Shown here: positions 1-10,293 of the stretch, in pieces
Numbering within the stretch: position 1 is the stretch's first letter
How the letters are laid out: each line of letters starts with the position of its first letter
NCBI GenBank assembly: GCA_003137095.1
Contig: PLET01000125.1
Span: forward strand, 101,794-165,793
Source of the DNA: Gammaproteobacteria bacterium
Lineage (GTDB): Bacteria; Pseudomonadota; Gammaproteobacteria; Steroidobacterales; Steroidobacteraceae
Reading direction: 5' to 3'
DNA: 64,000 nucleotides
The notes under the pieces: model-generated
What the model was told of the DNA's origin: nothing
The model's input: the letters and a program-made list of their open reading frames with translations, nothing else
Database searches by the model: none
Program-made: the position numbers and the translations under genes

Positions 1-188
1 AAGTAGTGGCGTCCGCGCAGGTACTCTTCGGCGGTATCGAAGCCGAGCACGATGTCGTCGCGATCCCCGCGAGCATCGGCCACGAGCAGTCGGCGCAGCG
101 TCGCACCGAGGGTGAGAATGCCGGCCTCGGTCCCCGAGCCGTTGGTCAGCCGGCATTCGAGGATCTCGCGCCCCGCCAGAGTGCCCAC
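1..188 (-). CDS. Aldose 1-epimerase (galactose mutarotase), N-terminal fragment
   Basis: Aldose 1-epimerases interconvert alpha and beta anomers of hexoses. The minus strand reads about 62 residues containing LTNGSGTEAGILTLGATLRR and, further on, DIVLGFDTAEEYLRG. This is the usual mutarotase N-terminal strand pattern, in which a changing-sugar-ring N-T-x-G motif is followed by VLGFD. The rest of the gene, about 290 residues, lies off the left edge. No ATG is available in frame, so the GTG at 188 is taken as start. An ATG at 223 overlapping the permease stop is in the wrong frame. It lies downstream of the permease and hydrolase-like genes on the same strand and fits a sugar-utilisation operon. 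The family call rests on the N-terminus only. Confidence 0.7.
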   Translation of the reverse strand, partial: MGTLAGREILECRLTNGSGTEAGILTLGATLRRLLVADARGDRDDIVLGFDTAEEYLRGRHY

Positions 189-219
189 GACCGACTGTGA
201 TACCGTGGCTGCGATCTGC

Positions 220-1665
220 TCATCCTCTCGTGTCGGCCGCCGGTGCGAGCGAGCGGAACACCAGCGCACCGATGAGCGCCCATGCGATCAGCAGGATCCA
301 CTCAATGGGCAGTCCTCCGTTGCCGGATATTACAGGTTCCGCGAGGGAGAACGCCGCCATGACAGCGGATCCGGCCAGGCCGACCCCGATCGCCCAGCCG
401 CCGCCCGGCAGCCTGGCACCGCGGCTGCCGCGCACCCCCGAGCGGCGCAGCTTCAGCACCTCGAGGAAACCCAGCACGAAAGTTCCGGCGAGGCACAGCG
501 AGCCCATGTCCACGATGGGCAGCAACGCGCCGCGGCCCAGCATGACGCCCGCGACGGTCAGCGCACCCACCAACAGCGACGCGCGCGCCGGTGTCTGGTA
601 GGCGGGGTGGATGGCGGCCAACCAGGCGGGCAGGAGGTTCTCCCGCGCCTGCGCCATGAACAGGCGGCCCGCCATGAGAGCGAGCGCATTCCAGGTCTTG
701 AGCAGCGACGCCGCCGCCGCGATCAGCACCACCAGCGCCAGAAATCTGCCCGGCCTCAAGCTCGACAGCGCCGCAGCCGTGGTCATGGCCTGGCCGGCCG
801 TCGATTGCCACGGCGCCGCCATGCCGACCCCAAGCACCACCAGGCACAGGAACAAGGCGGCGAGCGCCACCGACGAGACCATCACGCGGAATACCGTGCG
901 CGCCGAGACGCCCTCTGCTCGCTCCTCGATGGCCTGAGGTACGGCCTGGAAACCGGTCAGAAAATAGGCGCTGGTCGCAAAGATCGACAGCGCACCGAAC
1001 CACGGCGCCCGGCCATGCGAGCGGATGAACAGCGGCTGCAGATTGACCGCGTGGCCGAGGCTGATGCCGACGATGACCACCGCGAAAGCGACGATCAGGA
1101 AGCCGTAGGTCACGACGCTTTGGAATCCGACCGCCAGGCGCACATCGCGGTAATTCATGAACGTGACGAGTGCGGCGCCGGCGAGGCCGATGCCGACGCC
1201 GCCGGCCGTGACGGAATGGCCCAGGCAGACGTAGAGCGTGGGTCCCTCGAGCGCCGGCAGCAGCGTCTTGAGGATGGCCGCCAGTGCAATTGCCTCGAAT
1301 GCCGTGGAGGCGACGAGATACAAGGTGAGGAACCATCCCACCACGAAACCCGCGCCGCGGCCGAACAGTTTGAACGCAAAGATGAACTCGCCGCCCGCCA
1401 CGGGAATGGCCGCCGCCAATTCCGCATACGCGGCGGCAACCAGCAGCATCACCACACCGCCGATGGCGAATCCGAGAATGGCGCCGCCCGGCCCGCCGAG
1501 CTCCAGCAGATCCCCGATCAGCACCACCCATGCCGATCCGATGATCACCCCGATCGCCAGCGCGAAGAACTGGAACGGTCCGATGCTCTTGCGCAGGCCG
1601 CTGCTCACGGGCGCCGCACGACCGCCGGGGACGCCGTCCTCATGATCAGCCCAGATCAACGTCAC
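220..1665 (-). CDS. APC-superfamily amino acid/polyamine permease
   Basis: The 481-residue protein is an integral membrane transporter with about 12 to 13 hydrophobic segments. The first begins near residue 30 with GPFQFFALAIGVIIGSAW, the characteristic APC TM1 whose glycine-rich break binds substrate. A second conserved stretch, AIPVAGGEFIFA, corresponds to the segment after TM2. It probably imports amino acids or related organic cations with protons; the substrate cannot be read from sequence. The ATG at 1665 lies 20 bases inside the end of the upstream secreted protein gene, so translation is probably coupled. The mutarotase fragment follows on the same strand. Confidence 0.85.
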   Translation of the reverse strand: MTLIWADHEDGVPGGRAAPVSSGLRKSIGPFQFFALAIGVIIGSAWVVLIGDLLELGGPGGAILGFAIGGVVMLLVAAAYAELAAAIPVAGGEFIFAFKLFGRGAGFVVGWFLTLYLVASTAFEAIALAAILKTLLPALEGPTLYVCLGHSVTAGGVGIGLAGAALVTFMNYRDVRLAVGFQSVVTYGFLIVAFAVVIVGISLGHAVNLQPLFIRSHGRAPWFGALSIFATSAYFLTGFQAVPQAIEERAEGVSARTVFRVMVSSVALAALFLCLVVLGVGMAAPWQSTAGQAMTTAAALSSLRPGRFLALVVLIAAAASLLKTWNALALMAGRLFMAQARENLLPAWLAAIHPAYQTPARASLLVGALTVAGVMLGRGALLPIVDMGSLCLAGTFVLGFLEVLKLRRSGVRGSRGARLPGGGWAIGVGLAGSAVMAAFSLAEPVISGNGGLPIEWILLIAWALIGALVFRSLAPAADTRG

Positions 1666-3328
1666 CCGAATCGACGTGCCGAATCCGCACCACCCAGTCG
1701 CCTCCGGGAAGCGGTTGCAACGTATAGCCGGCCGCTCGCGGATCGGTGCCCTGGTGCAATGCCACGCCTCCGGCGGTCACGTGCGACGGTTTGAAGCTCA
1801 GGCGCAGCACTTCGACGGCCGCGGCGTCGAAGGTGCGGTACGCGACATGGTGCGGGCCATAGGTGACCTTTTGGACCACGGAACTCGAGCGCAGCAAATG
1901 GTCGGCGCCGGCCGGCGCAAATTCCGGAATCGCGCCCATGGCCCATAGGAAATGGCGCATGTAGTCCGAGTAGCCGTCGCTGAACCAATATGAATCCTGA
2001 TAATCGACGCCGCAACAGGCGATCCGGCCGTCCGAGCCGGCGAAATAGGTCCCATAGTTCAGCGATCGGAACGCATCCTCGCGCGCCTGTCCGTCATGGG
2101 TCTTCTCGAAGAACATGGCGTTGATCGCCGCCCAACGCGCGGTGTGATCGCCCTGTCCGGCCCGCGAGCAGCAGCCGAAGGAGGCATCCGGCGTCGTCTG
2201 TTCGTCGATTGCCTGGGCGCCGAAGAAGGGCCCGCGGCCGAGCTTGATCCGCACCCAGTCGAGCAACCGGCCGACGTGGCCCATCCACAGCGGGTCGACT
2301 TCCGCCGGATCATCGCGCGCCAGAATGTAGTAGGCAGCCATCATCGGGGTGAGCTGGTTGACGTCGTCGGTGTGTCGCGGAATGTCCTCGAAATAGCCGG
2401 CCCATTTGTTCCACGCACGGCTGTCGTGATTGAGCGGATAGTCGAGCAGCCATTTCAATGCCGTGTCGCGGGCGGCGCGAAATGCCGCCACGTCGCCCGC
2501 ATTCAGGCTGATCAGCAGGTCGAACAGCCGCAGCGGTCCCGCGACGCTGCCGCCATACTCCTCGAGCGCGAGCGTCACGCCGGTGCGCGCGTCGACGCGA
2601 AACGGCCACGGGGTGTGTTCGGCGTCGCCCGCACGCACATGCCGTGCGAGCGCCCGGCCGCAGCTGATCGCGGCGTCGAGGTATTTGCGCTCGCCGGTCA
2701 GCTTGTAGAAAAGTGCATATCCGGTGCCGAGTTCGCCGACCTTGTCGGTCTCAATCCCGCCGTAGAATTCGTGCGGCATGTCCTGGACGCAGCCCCCGTA
2801 CTCGCGTTCATCGCCGCAGCTGGTGGCGAACGGCACGTCCGGCCATTCCCACTTCGAGTCCGTGGTGCCGTGCGCGAGCTGGTAGTCGAGCATGCCGCGC
2901 ACCGCCTGCACCGCCTCCTGGTCGCCCGAGTAGGGGAACCAGCCGACCAGCGAGTCGACGAAGGACGCAAACACCATGGCCGGGTTGTGCTGGTAATAGG
3001 TTCCCTGCATGGTCTTGCCGTCGTAGACGGAATTGATCAGATAGATCTTCAGGCCGGTGCCGTGCCGCGTGTCGACCGGAATCTTGTGCTCGATGAAATC
3101 CCAGGCGAGGCGCACGACGTGGTCATAGCCGAGATTCTTCTGCGGCTGGTACCAGGCGAGCAGCTTGCCTTGCGCATCCAGAACGACCGGATGCCAGGGC
3201 ACTTGTGCGTTGACATAGACATCCGGCGCACTGACGTAGGATTGCCCGGCGCCCGCCACCAGCGGCAGGCAGAGCGCCGCCGCCACGATGATTGTCGCGC
3301 GAAAGAATGGCGGCGTGGCTGTTCTCAT
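1646..3328 (-). CDS. Secreted six-hairpin-glycosidase-like protein
   Basis: The 560-residue protein has a Sec signal peptide at residues 1-27 (arginine, then a hydrophobic ALCLPLVAGAG core). The mature part has repeated helical segments rich in Trp, Tyr and Asp, typical of alpha/alpha toroid carbohydrate-active proteins: GYDHVVRLAWDFIEH, VRGMLDYQLAH, KYLDAAISCGRALARH and ALKWLLDYPLNH. Several Cys pairs (for example CGDEREYGGC and FGCCSRAG) suggest disulfides in the periplasm. I cannot assign a glycoside hydrolase family or a substrate. Its neighbours, a permease and a mutarotase, make a role in carbohydrate or glycoconjugate use plausible. The ATG at 3328 is followed directly by the signal peptide, which supports this start. 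Confidence 0.6.
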   Translation of the reverse strand: MRTATPPFFRATIIVAAALCLPLVAGAGQSYVSAPDVYVNAQVPWHPVVLDAQGKLLAWYQPQKNLGYDHVVRLAWDFIEHKIPVDTRHGTGLKIYLINSVYDGKTMQGTYYQHNPAMVFASFVDSLVGWFPYSGDQEAVQAVRGMLDYQLAHGTTDSKWEWPDVPFATSCGDEREYGGCVQDMPHEFYGGIETDKVGELGTGYALFYKLTGERKYLDAAISCGRALARHVRAGDAEHTPWPFRVDARTGVTLALEEYGGSVAGPLRLFDLLISLNAGDVAAFRAARDTALKWLLDYPLNHDSRAWNKWAGYFEDIPRHTDDVNQLTPMMAAYYILARDDPAEVDPLWMGHVGRLLDWVRIKLGRGPFFGAQAIDEQTTPDASFGCCSRAGQGDHTARWAAINAMFFEKTHDGQAREDAFRSLNYGTYFAGSDGRIACCGVDYQDSYWFSDGYSDYMRHFLWAMGAIPEFAPAGADHLLRSSSVVQKVTYGPHHVAYRTFDAAAVEVLRLSFKPSHVTAGGVALHQGTDPRAAGYTLQPLPGGDWVVRIRHVDSGDVDLG

Positions 3329-3505
3329 GTTCTCTCCGTGCGGGCGTCGCCCGATATTCTACCGGCCCGATGCGCCGGGTGTACGCAGATCCGACGCCGT
3401 GATGTCTGGGTGCGACATCCGGACCTTGGGCGGCTGGACGCCGCGACGCCGCCTCATGTAACGTTGCCGCACGCTGCTTCCACTGCCCGAATTCATGAGA
3501 AAACT

Positions 3506-4864
3506 ATGCCGGCGCCGGTAAGCGACGCACTTGCCACCCTGTTGTCCCGGAACGCCGCTTACATTCCGGGCGGCGTGAGTTCGATCAATCGAGTCATCGA
3601 TCCGCCCATCAGTTTCGTGAAGGGCGAGGGCGCCTATCTGTGGGACATCGACGGCAAGCGCTACGTCGATTATCACGCGGCGTTCGCGCCGCACTTTCTC
3701 GGCCACAACTTCGCGCCGGTCAACGCCGCGGTGATCGATGCGCTGCACGGCGGCGAGAGCCTGTTCGGCGCCGGGCCTACACAGCTGGAGGGCCGGCTGG
3801 CGGAGCTGATCTGCCGTAATGTGGCCGCGGTGGAAAAGGTGTGCCTGCAAAACACCGGCAGCGAGGCGACCGCCCTGGCCATCCGCCTCAGCCGCGCCAT
3901 CACCGGCCGCCAGCACGTGATCGTCGTGCAGGGCGGTTACAACGGCAACGGCGACGAACTCGCCTGCAATGTGTTCAACACGCTGGCTGAAATCGGACCG
4001 CGGGTGTCGCCGGGCGAATACCCATTGCGGCCGCTGGGAGCCGGCACGACGATCGAGGCCACGCGCTTCGTGCATCCGGTGAATTTCAACGACCCGGAAT
4101 CCATCCGCTACGTCTGCCGCCGCTATCCAGTCGCCGCCATGATCACGGAGCCGATCCTGCAGAACATCGGGGTGGTCAAGCCGCGCGCGGGATATTTGGA
4201 GGCGCTGCGCATGCTCGCCGACGAATTCGGCTTCCTGCTGATTTTCGACGAGGTGAAGACGGGATTTCGCCACGCCATCGGCGGCTACAGCGAGATTTGC
4301 GGCGTGAAGCCGGATCTCGTGACCTACGGCAAGGCGGTGGCCAATGGCTTTCCGCTGGCCCTGGTCGGCGGCAAGCGCGAGTACATGGACTACGTCGTGC
4401 ATCCGGACCCGGCGAAGCGCCCTCTGGTCAGCGGCACCTACAACGGCCATCCGGTTGCGGTCACGGCGGCCATCCGCACGTTGGAGTATCTGATCGCCAA
4501 TAAAACGCCCGTGTACCAGCACGTCGAGGCGCTCGGGCGGCAGATGGAGACGGGACTTCGGGACATATTCGCGGCGCACGGCGTGACGGCCTCGATCGCC
4601 CGGCAGGGCTCGGCCTTCTCCTATTATCTGATGCCGCGGGTTCCGGAGGACTTTCACGACATCATCGAGGAGCATGATTTCGAACGCGACGTGGCGCTGC
4701 GGCGCGCGGTGATCGATCTGGGGGTTTTTCTGGTGCCGATCGCCACCAAGCAATGTTCGATCTCCGCGGCACACACGGCCGACGACATCCGCCTGACGCT
4801 CGCGCAATTCGACCGTGCCGTGGCAACCGTCTGGCCGCGGGGCGCGGCCGCCTCACAACGCTGA
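3506..4864 (+). CDS. Class III aminotransferase, glutamate-1-semialdehyde aminomutase-like
   Basis: This 452-residue protein is a PLP-dependent class III (fold type I) aminotransferase. Visible motifs are the substrate-side SFVKGEGAYLWDIDGKRYVDY, the cofactor loop NTGSEATALAIR, the PLP-pyridine aspartate in LLIFDEVKTGFR, and the Schiff-base lysine in VTYGKAVANGFP. The layout resembles glutamate-1-semialdehyde aminomutase. It is unlikely to be the housekeeping HemL, because the neighbours are catabolic and the tail diverges. The open frame extends far upstream, but that extension is antisense to the preceding gene. The ATG at 3506, preceded by GAGAAAA, gives the expected N-terminus. Substrate unknown. 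Confidence 0.8.
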   Translation: MPAPVSDALATLLSRNAAYIPGGVSSINRVIDPPISFVKGEGAYLWDIDGKRYVDYHAAFAPHFLGHNFAPVNAAVIDALHGGESLFGAGPTQLEGRLAELICRNVAAVEKVCLQNTGSEATALAIRLSRAITGRQHVIVVQGGYNGNGDELACNVFNTLAEIGPRVSPGEYPLRPLGAGTTIEATRFVHPVNFNDPESIRYVCRRYPVAAMITEPILQNIGVVKPRAGYLEALRMLADEFGFLLIFDEVKTGFRHAIGGYSEICGVKPDLVTYGKAVANGFPLALVGGKREYMDYVVHPDPAKRPLVSGTYNGHPVAVTAAIRTLEYLIANKTPVYQHVEALGRQMETGLRDIFAAHGVTASIARQGSAFSYYLMPRVPEDFHDIIEEHDFERDVALRRAVIDLGVFLVPIATKQCSISAAHTADDIRLTLAQFDRAVATVWPRGAAASQR

Positions 4865-4877
4865 ACGAGCGCCGGCC

Positions 4878-5777
4878 TCAACCCCCAAAGCGCGCCGCCG
4901 GCAGGCCGCCGACGTCCAGATCGACGGCGAACACGGCACCCGCGAGTCCGCCGGTGTTTGCGCCGGGGTCTATGCCCGAGGCCGCCGAGGTCACGAAAAG
5001 ACGCTTGAAGTCCGCGCCGCCGAAAGTGCAGCTCGTGGGCTGGGCGACCGGCAGCTCGATGAACTCGATCAGCTCGCCGGCCGGATCGAAGCGAGATACC
5101 CGGGACCCGCCCCAGTGCGCGATCCACACGCAGCCGTCGGCATCACAGGTCAGACCGTCCGGAAAGCCCCAGCCGGGCTGATCGAATCGACGGAAGATCC
5201 GGCCCTCGGACAGGTCGCCCGCCGGCGTCAAATCGTGGCGATACACGGTCTTGCCGTAGCTGTCGACGCAATACATGATTCTGCCGTCCGGCGCGAACGC
5301 AGGGCCGTTGGTGCAGACGTACGGCCCGAGCATGCTCACCAGGCCGCGGGCGTCGAAGCGGTAGAACCAGCCCGTCGCCTCGCTGTTCGACTGGTCATAG
5401 GTGCCGACCCAGAAGCGCCCCTGCGCATCGCACTTGCCGTCGTTACAGCGGGTGTGGGCCGACTGCGGCACCTGTGCCACGGGCGTCATTGTCAGGGGAT
5501 TCAACGTAAGGTATGCCAGCGAGCATTCCAGACCGGCGATGAATCCCGGCTGGTCGGCGCGCAGCGCCACGCACCCGATCTTCTGGCCGATCGGCCAGCT
5601 GGATTCCGCCGAGCCGTCCGCCCGACAGTGATGCAATTCCCCGCGTTCGATGTCCACCCAATACAGGATTTGAGCGCGCTCGTCCCAGACCGGCCCCTCC
5701 CCGAGAACCGCGCGGCTGGCTCGCGTGAGCAGCCGCGGCGTGTGCCGCGACCGTCCGGCGTGCGGGGCTACTCGCAC
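4878..5777 (-). CDS. SMP-30/gluconolactonase family sugar lactone hydrolase
   Basis: The 299-residue six-bladed beta-propeller belongs to the SMP-30/regucalcin/gluconolactonase family, which opens sugar-acid lactones using one divalent metal. Expected metal ligands can be seen: the Glu of GEGPVWDE, the Asn of TNGPAFAPDG and the Asp of FPDGLTCDADG. A GTG at 5777 overlaps the end of the upstream regulator by 10 bases and gives the usual family length. The longer open frame upstream is a shadow of that regulator. Together with the MFS carrier and the GlxA-type regulator it suggests uptake and use of an aldonate or uronate lactone. Confidence 0.82.
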   Translation of the reverse strand: MRVAPHAGRSRHTPRLLTRASRAVLGEGPVWDERAQILYWVDIERGELHHCRADGSAESSWPIGQKIGCVALRADQPGFIAGLECSLAYLTLNPLTMTPVAQVPQSAHTRCNDGKCDAQGRFWVGTYDQSNSEATGWFYRFDARGLVSMLGPYVCTNGPAFAPDGRIMYCVDSYGKTVYRHDLTPAGDLSEGRIFRRFDQPGWGFPDGLTCDADGCVWIAHWGGSRVSRFDPAGELIEFIELPVAQPTSCTFGGADFKRLFVTSAASGIDPGANTGGLAGAVFAVDLDVGGLPAARFGG

Positions 5778-6745
5778 AACAGACCGGAGCGGCTGCGCTC
5801 TTCCATGGGGGCAAGGCCGAACACCCGCTTGTAGGCGTGGCAAAAATGCGAGGTCGAGGTGAATCCGCATTCGAGGGCGACGCTTTGAATGGGATTCATG
5901 GTCTGGCGCAGCAGGGTTCTCGCCTTGGCGACGCGCAACTGCAAGTAAAACGCATGCGGCGACACCGCGAGGTACTCGCGAAACAGCCGCTCGACCTGCC
6001 GCGCCGAGATGCCCACGCGCACCGCGATGTCCATCACGTCGAAGGGATCCTCGATCGCGCCCTCCATCAGGGCGATGATCTCCACCAGTTTCGGGCTTTC
6101 GATGCGATAGCGGGCGTGCAGCGCGAGCCGCTGGTGCTCCTTGCGGTCGCGGATCTGCGTATGCATGAACTGCTCGGCCACATCGCGCGCCAGCGCCGGT
6201 CCCGACGCCTCGCCGATGAAATGCAGCATCATGTCCAACGCCGCGGTTCCTCCGGAACACGTAAAGACGTCGCGATCGACGACATAAAGATCCCCGGTCA
6301 GCGTGAGCGTCGGGTAGCGTGAGCGGAACAGGTCGGCGTACTCCCAATGCACCGTGCAGCGCCGGTTGGCCAGCAGCCCGGCATCCGCCAGGATGAACGA
6401 TGCTCCGCTGATGCCGCCGACCATGGCGCCATGGCGCGCCAGGCGACGCAGGGCGTGGTGAACGCGCTGACTGCGCCCGAATTGCAGAGGATCCAGGCCG
6501 ACGCACACCACCAGCATGTCGATTCTGCCGAGTTCATCGAGCGGCTTGTGGACGGAGATCGGGATCCCGTTGCTCGCCGGCACGGCATTGCCGTCGACGG
6601 ACACCAGTTGATAGTCGAATATTCCGCGTCCGCTCATGCGGTTGGCCGAGCGCAGCGGCTCCATCGCGGCGGAAAACGCCATCATCGAGAATTGCGGCAC
6701 CAGCAGAAAGGCGATGCGGATGGGCGCGCCGTGTAGGACGGTCAC
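5768..6745 (-). CDS. GlxA-type transcriptional regulator (DJ-1/PfpI domain plus AraC helix-turn-helix)
   Basis: The 325-residue protein has an N-terminal class I glutamine amidotransferase-like domain (residues about 8-175, including FLLVPQFSMMAF and the nucleophile-elbow region GGISGASFILA). A C-terminal AraC/XylS DNA-binding domain follows (about 215-320), with the second helix-turn-helix FTSTSHFCHAYKRVFG. Such regulators usually sense a small metabolite and activate adjacent catabolic genes. The elbow has Ser where enzymes of the fold have Cys, consistent with a sensor role. The GTG start at 6745 overlaps the stop of the MFS gene (GTGA), so it is translationally coupled to it. Confidence 0.85.
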   Translation of the reverse strand: MTVLHGAPIRIAFLLVPQFSMMAFSAAMEPLRSANRMSGRGIFDYQLVSVDGNAVPASNGIPISVHKPLDELGRIDMLVVCVGLDPLQFGRSQRVHHALRRLARHGAMVGGISGASFILADAGLLANRRCTVHWEYADLFRSRYPTLTLTGDLYVVDRDVFTCSGGTAALDMMLHFIGEASGPALARDVAEQFMHTQIRDRKEHQRLALHARYRIESPKLVEIIALMEGAIEDPFDVMDIAVRVGISARQVERLFREYLAVSPHAFYLQLRVAKARTLLRQTMNPIQSVALECGFTSTSHFCHAYKRVFGLAPMEERSRSGLLCE

Positions 6746-8169
6746 GGCGACTCCAAAGAATCCGAATCCATGCGCCCCGACGCCGCCTCGCGATCCAGGG
6801 CCTGCAGGCTCTGGAATCTCGTTTCCGGCGCCCAGCGCTGGCAAGCGACCGCACCGATGGCGAGCACCGCCACGCAGGCGCCGAGCGCACTTCGCACACC
6901 ATAGGCCGACACCACCAGCGGCAGCACGAAGGTGCTGGCCGCCGAGCCGATGCGGCTCGCAGCCACCGCGAGCCCGATTCCCGAGGCCCGCAGGTCCGTC
7001 GGGAACAGCTCCGGCAGGTATACATAGCAGAGATTGGACGCCGCCGACAGCACCCCGGCGAACATGGCGAACAGCAGGATGGTCGCACCGGCCGGGAGGT
7101 TCGGATCCACACTGAGGATCAGCATGGTCACGCCGGCGGCGGAGAAACTGCCGATCAGGAAGGCCCTGCGCGAGATCCGATCTACGATCAGGAGTCCTGC
7201 GATGGCCCCGCCGAACAGTGCGAGATTGTAAATGAGGCCGCCCCCCGACCGGCTTTTCAAATTCAGCGCCGTCATCACCTGGGTGACGAAGGTGCCCACC
7301 GCGAAATATGGAATCACCTGACAGGTGAAGAACGTGCAGCCGAGCAGGGTGCGGGTGCGCGAGCGGGCCGAGAGCAGTTGCCGCCATCGGCCGGTCCGGT
7401 TGACGGCGGCCGGTATCCTCGCCGGCGGGCGGATGTCGGCACCGAGCTTCGCGCGCACCACGCGGGCCGCCTCGTCGGCGCGGTCATGGTTGGCGAGCCA
7501 CAACGGGGATTCCGGCAGGGTGATGCGCAGTGGAGCGATGAGCAGGCAGGGCGCTGCGCTCGCCAGCAGCATCCAGCGCCACGACTGCGGGCCGAGTGAA
7601 CTGAGCACGAAGCCCACCAGGTAGGCGCAGGCGTAGCCGCCCGCCCAGGCCACCGATAAAAGTCCAAGAATGCGGCCGCGCACGCGCAGCGGCACGAATT
7701 CCGTCAGCAACGTCTTGCTGACCACGTAGTCCGTGCCGAGCAGGAAACCGATCCCGAGCCGCAACAGGAACAGCTCCGTGATGGATGCCACGGAGAATTG
7801 CAGGGCGGACAGGGCGGCGACGCACAGCATGTTGCAGGCGAAAATCGGCCGCCGTCCGAAACGGTCCGCCGTCGGGCCGGTCACGAGTGCACCGGCGAAC
7901 AGCCCCGCCAGCGAAGCGCCACCGATCAACCCTATCCAGACGGCACCGAGCCGAAGTTCGGGCGCGGCCAGACTGAGGGCGATGCCGATGATGCCGAGCC
8001 CGAAACCATCCGCAAAGACGCCGCCGGTGCTCGCGACGCATACGCGCAAATGAAACGGTCTCAGCGGCGCATCGTCGTAGTCCATCTGCGGCACGCTGCC
8101 GGCCTGCGCCGGCGGGGAGAGTGTCTGTGCGTAGCTAACGGCGTTCTCCGACCGATAACGAGGGTTCAT
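6742..8169 (-). CDS. MFS metabolite:proton symporter
   Basis: The 475-residue major facilitator carrier has twelve predicted membrane segments. The loop 2-3 signature appears as GPTADRFGRRPIF and the sugar-porter-type motif after TM6 as LPESPLWLANHD. A cytoplasmic loop of about 40 residues separates the two six-helix halves. It resembles the aromatic-acid/sugar-acid:H+ symporters more than drug efflux pumps. Translation runs directly into the GlxA-type regulator (4-base overlap), and then the SMP-30 lactonase, so it probably imports the compound these proteins handle. The first 30 residues are polar and may be over-extended; an internal ATG (MDYDDAPLRPF) is an alternative start. Confidence 0.85.
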   Translation of the reverse strand: MNPRYRSENAVSYAQTLSPPAQAGSVPQMDYDDAPLRPFHLRVCVASTGGVFADGFGLGIIGIALSLAAPELRLGAVWIGLIGGASLAGLFAGALVTGPTADRFGRRPIFACNMLCVAALSALQFSVASITELFLLRLGIGFLLGTDYVVSKTLLTEFVPLRVRGRILGLLSVAWAGGYACAYLVGFVLSSLGPQSWRWMLLASAAPCLLIAPLRITLPESPLWLANHDRADEAARVVRAKLGADIRPPARIPAAVNRTGRWRQLLSARSRTRTLLGCTFFTCQVIPYFAVGTFVTQVMTALNLKSRSGGGLIYNLALFGGAIAGLLIVDRISRRAFLIGSFSAAGVTMLILSVDPNLPAGATILLFAMFAGVLSAASNLCYVYLPELFPTDLRASGIGLAVAASRIGSAASTFVLPLVVSAYGVRSALGACVAVLAIGAVACQRWAPETRFQSLQALDREAASGRMDSDSLESP

Positions 8170-8230
8170 CCCCTACAATGCTCGAAATCGCCGGGTTTGA
8201 AAAGAATCGCCGGCAGAGTAAGGTGGCGGC

Positions 8231-9154
8231 ATGCAACGCACCGCCATCGCCGTGATCTGCTTGGCCGCCACCTTGTCGTGCCCCCACCGGGTGCGGGCAG
8301 CGGCCGATCCGGGCATCGATCTGGATGCATTCGATCGCGGGATGCACGAGGCCTTGCTGCCCGACGGCATCAAGCTTGCCTATGCCGACCTCGGTCCCCG
8401 CGATGGAAAACCCGTGGTTCTGATCCACGGCTATACGAACGATGCCCGCAACTGGGCGCCGTTGATACCCCGGCTCGAGGCCGGACTGCGGCTGATCCTC
8501 GTCGACATGCGCGGTCACGGCCGCTCGAGCAAACCGGACTGCTGTTACAGCACCGTCGACATGGCCTACGACATCGTGCTGCTGCTGGACCGGCTGGGCA
8601 TCAAGTCGGCGGACGTGGTCGGTCACTCGCTCGGCAGCCTGGTTGCGCAGGCGCTCGCCGAACATTGGCCGGACCGCGTCGGTCGCGTCGTGCTGATTTC
8701 CTCGAGCGGCGGCATCCGCCCCGGATGCGCGGCTGCCGGCCCGGCGGCGCCGCCGCTGCCGTGGCTGCGGGCGCGGCTGGTCGCATTGCATGATCCCATC
8801 GATCCGAATTCGCGCTTCATCACGGACTGGTATGGAACTCCGCCGCCGGATTCGGAATTGCTGCGACGGCAAAAGCGCGACGCCGCGGCCATTCCCGTGA
8901 AGATCTGGCTCGCGCTGCTGGATCAAGCCGTCACCGGAATCGATCTGCAGAGCACCCTGATGTGGCTGCGCGCGCCGACGCTGTTGATCTGGGGCGCAAA
9001 GGATGCGCTGATCGACGAGCCGCTCCGCTGTGCGCTGCGCGAAGGCCTTCCGGGGGCCCAGGTGAAGGTATTTCCGGATTACGGACACAATCCGTTCTGG
9101 GAGGATCCGGCGGCGGTCGCCGCCGTGATCAATCCGTTTTTGTCCGGCAATTGA
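8231..9154 (+). CDS. Exported alpha/beta hydrolase
   Basis: The 307-residue protein has a Sec signal peptide (hydrophobic AIAVICLAATL near the N-terminus, cleavage around VRAAA) followed by an alpha/beta hydrolase fold. The oxyanion segment is VVLIHGYTND and the nucleophile elbow VVGHSLGS carries the catalytic Ser. The acid is likely the Asp in IWGAKDALID and the base the His in YGHNPFWEDP. It is divergent from the MFS gene with a 61-bp spacer. A related protein at 17143-18297 has the same architecture but lacks the Ser. Substrate unknown; esterase or epoxide/lactone hydrolysis are possible. Confidence 0.82.
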   Translation: MQRTAIAVICLAATLSCPHRVRAAADPGIDLDAFDRGMHEALLPDGIKLAYADLGPRDGKPVVLIHGYTNDARNWAPLIPRLEAGLRLILVDMRGHGRSSKPDCCYSTVDMAYDIVLLLDRLGIKSADVVGHSLGSLVAQALAEHWPDRVGRVVLISSSGGIRPGCAAAGPAAPPLPWLRARLVALHDPIDPNSRFITDWYGTPPPDSELLRRQKRDAAAIPVKIWLALLDQAVTGIDLQSTLMWLRAPTLLIWGAKDALIDEPLRCALREGLPGAQVKVFPDYGHNPFWEDPAAVAAVINPFLSGN

Positions 9155-9170
9155 CCGCCCGTTGGATGTT

Positions 9171-10154
<984 letters not shown>

Positions 10155-10293
10155 GATGGTTGATTGCAGCTAAGGCGCCGGGCTAACACAAATCGTCCCG
10201 CTGGAATACTATAGCAACACTCGTCGGCCGCGTTGCAGCGACCCGCGGCCTGCGGGTCCTTGGGGGCATTCCATCGCAACAAAGGGCGGTACA

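Noticed and set aside
52..1794. 580-codon open frame on the plus strand
   Set aside because: Arg/His/Gln-rich translation without domains, antisense to the APC permease; a high-GC shadow frame.
2096..3505. 470-codon upstream extension of the class III aminotransferase frame
   Set aside because: It is antisense to the secreted protein gene, has shadow composition, and the family N-terminus begins at 3506.
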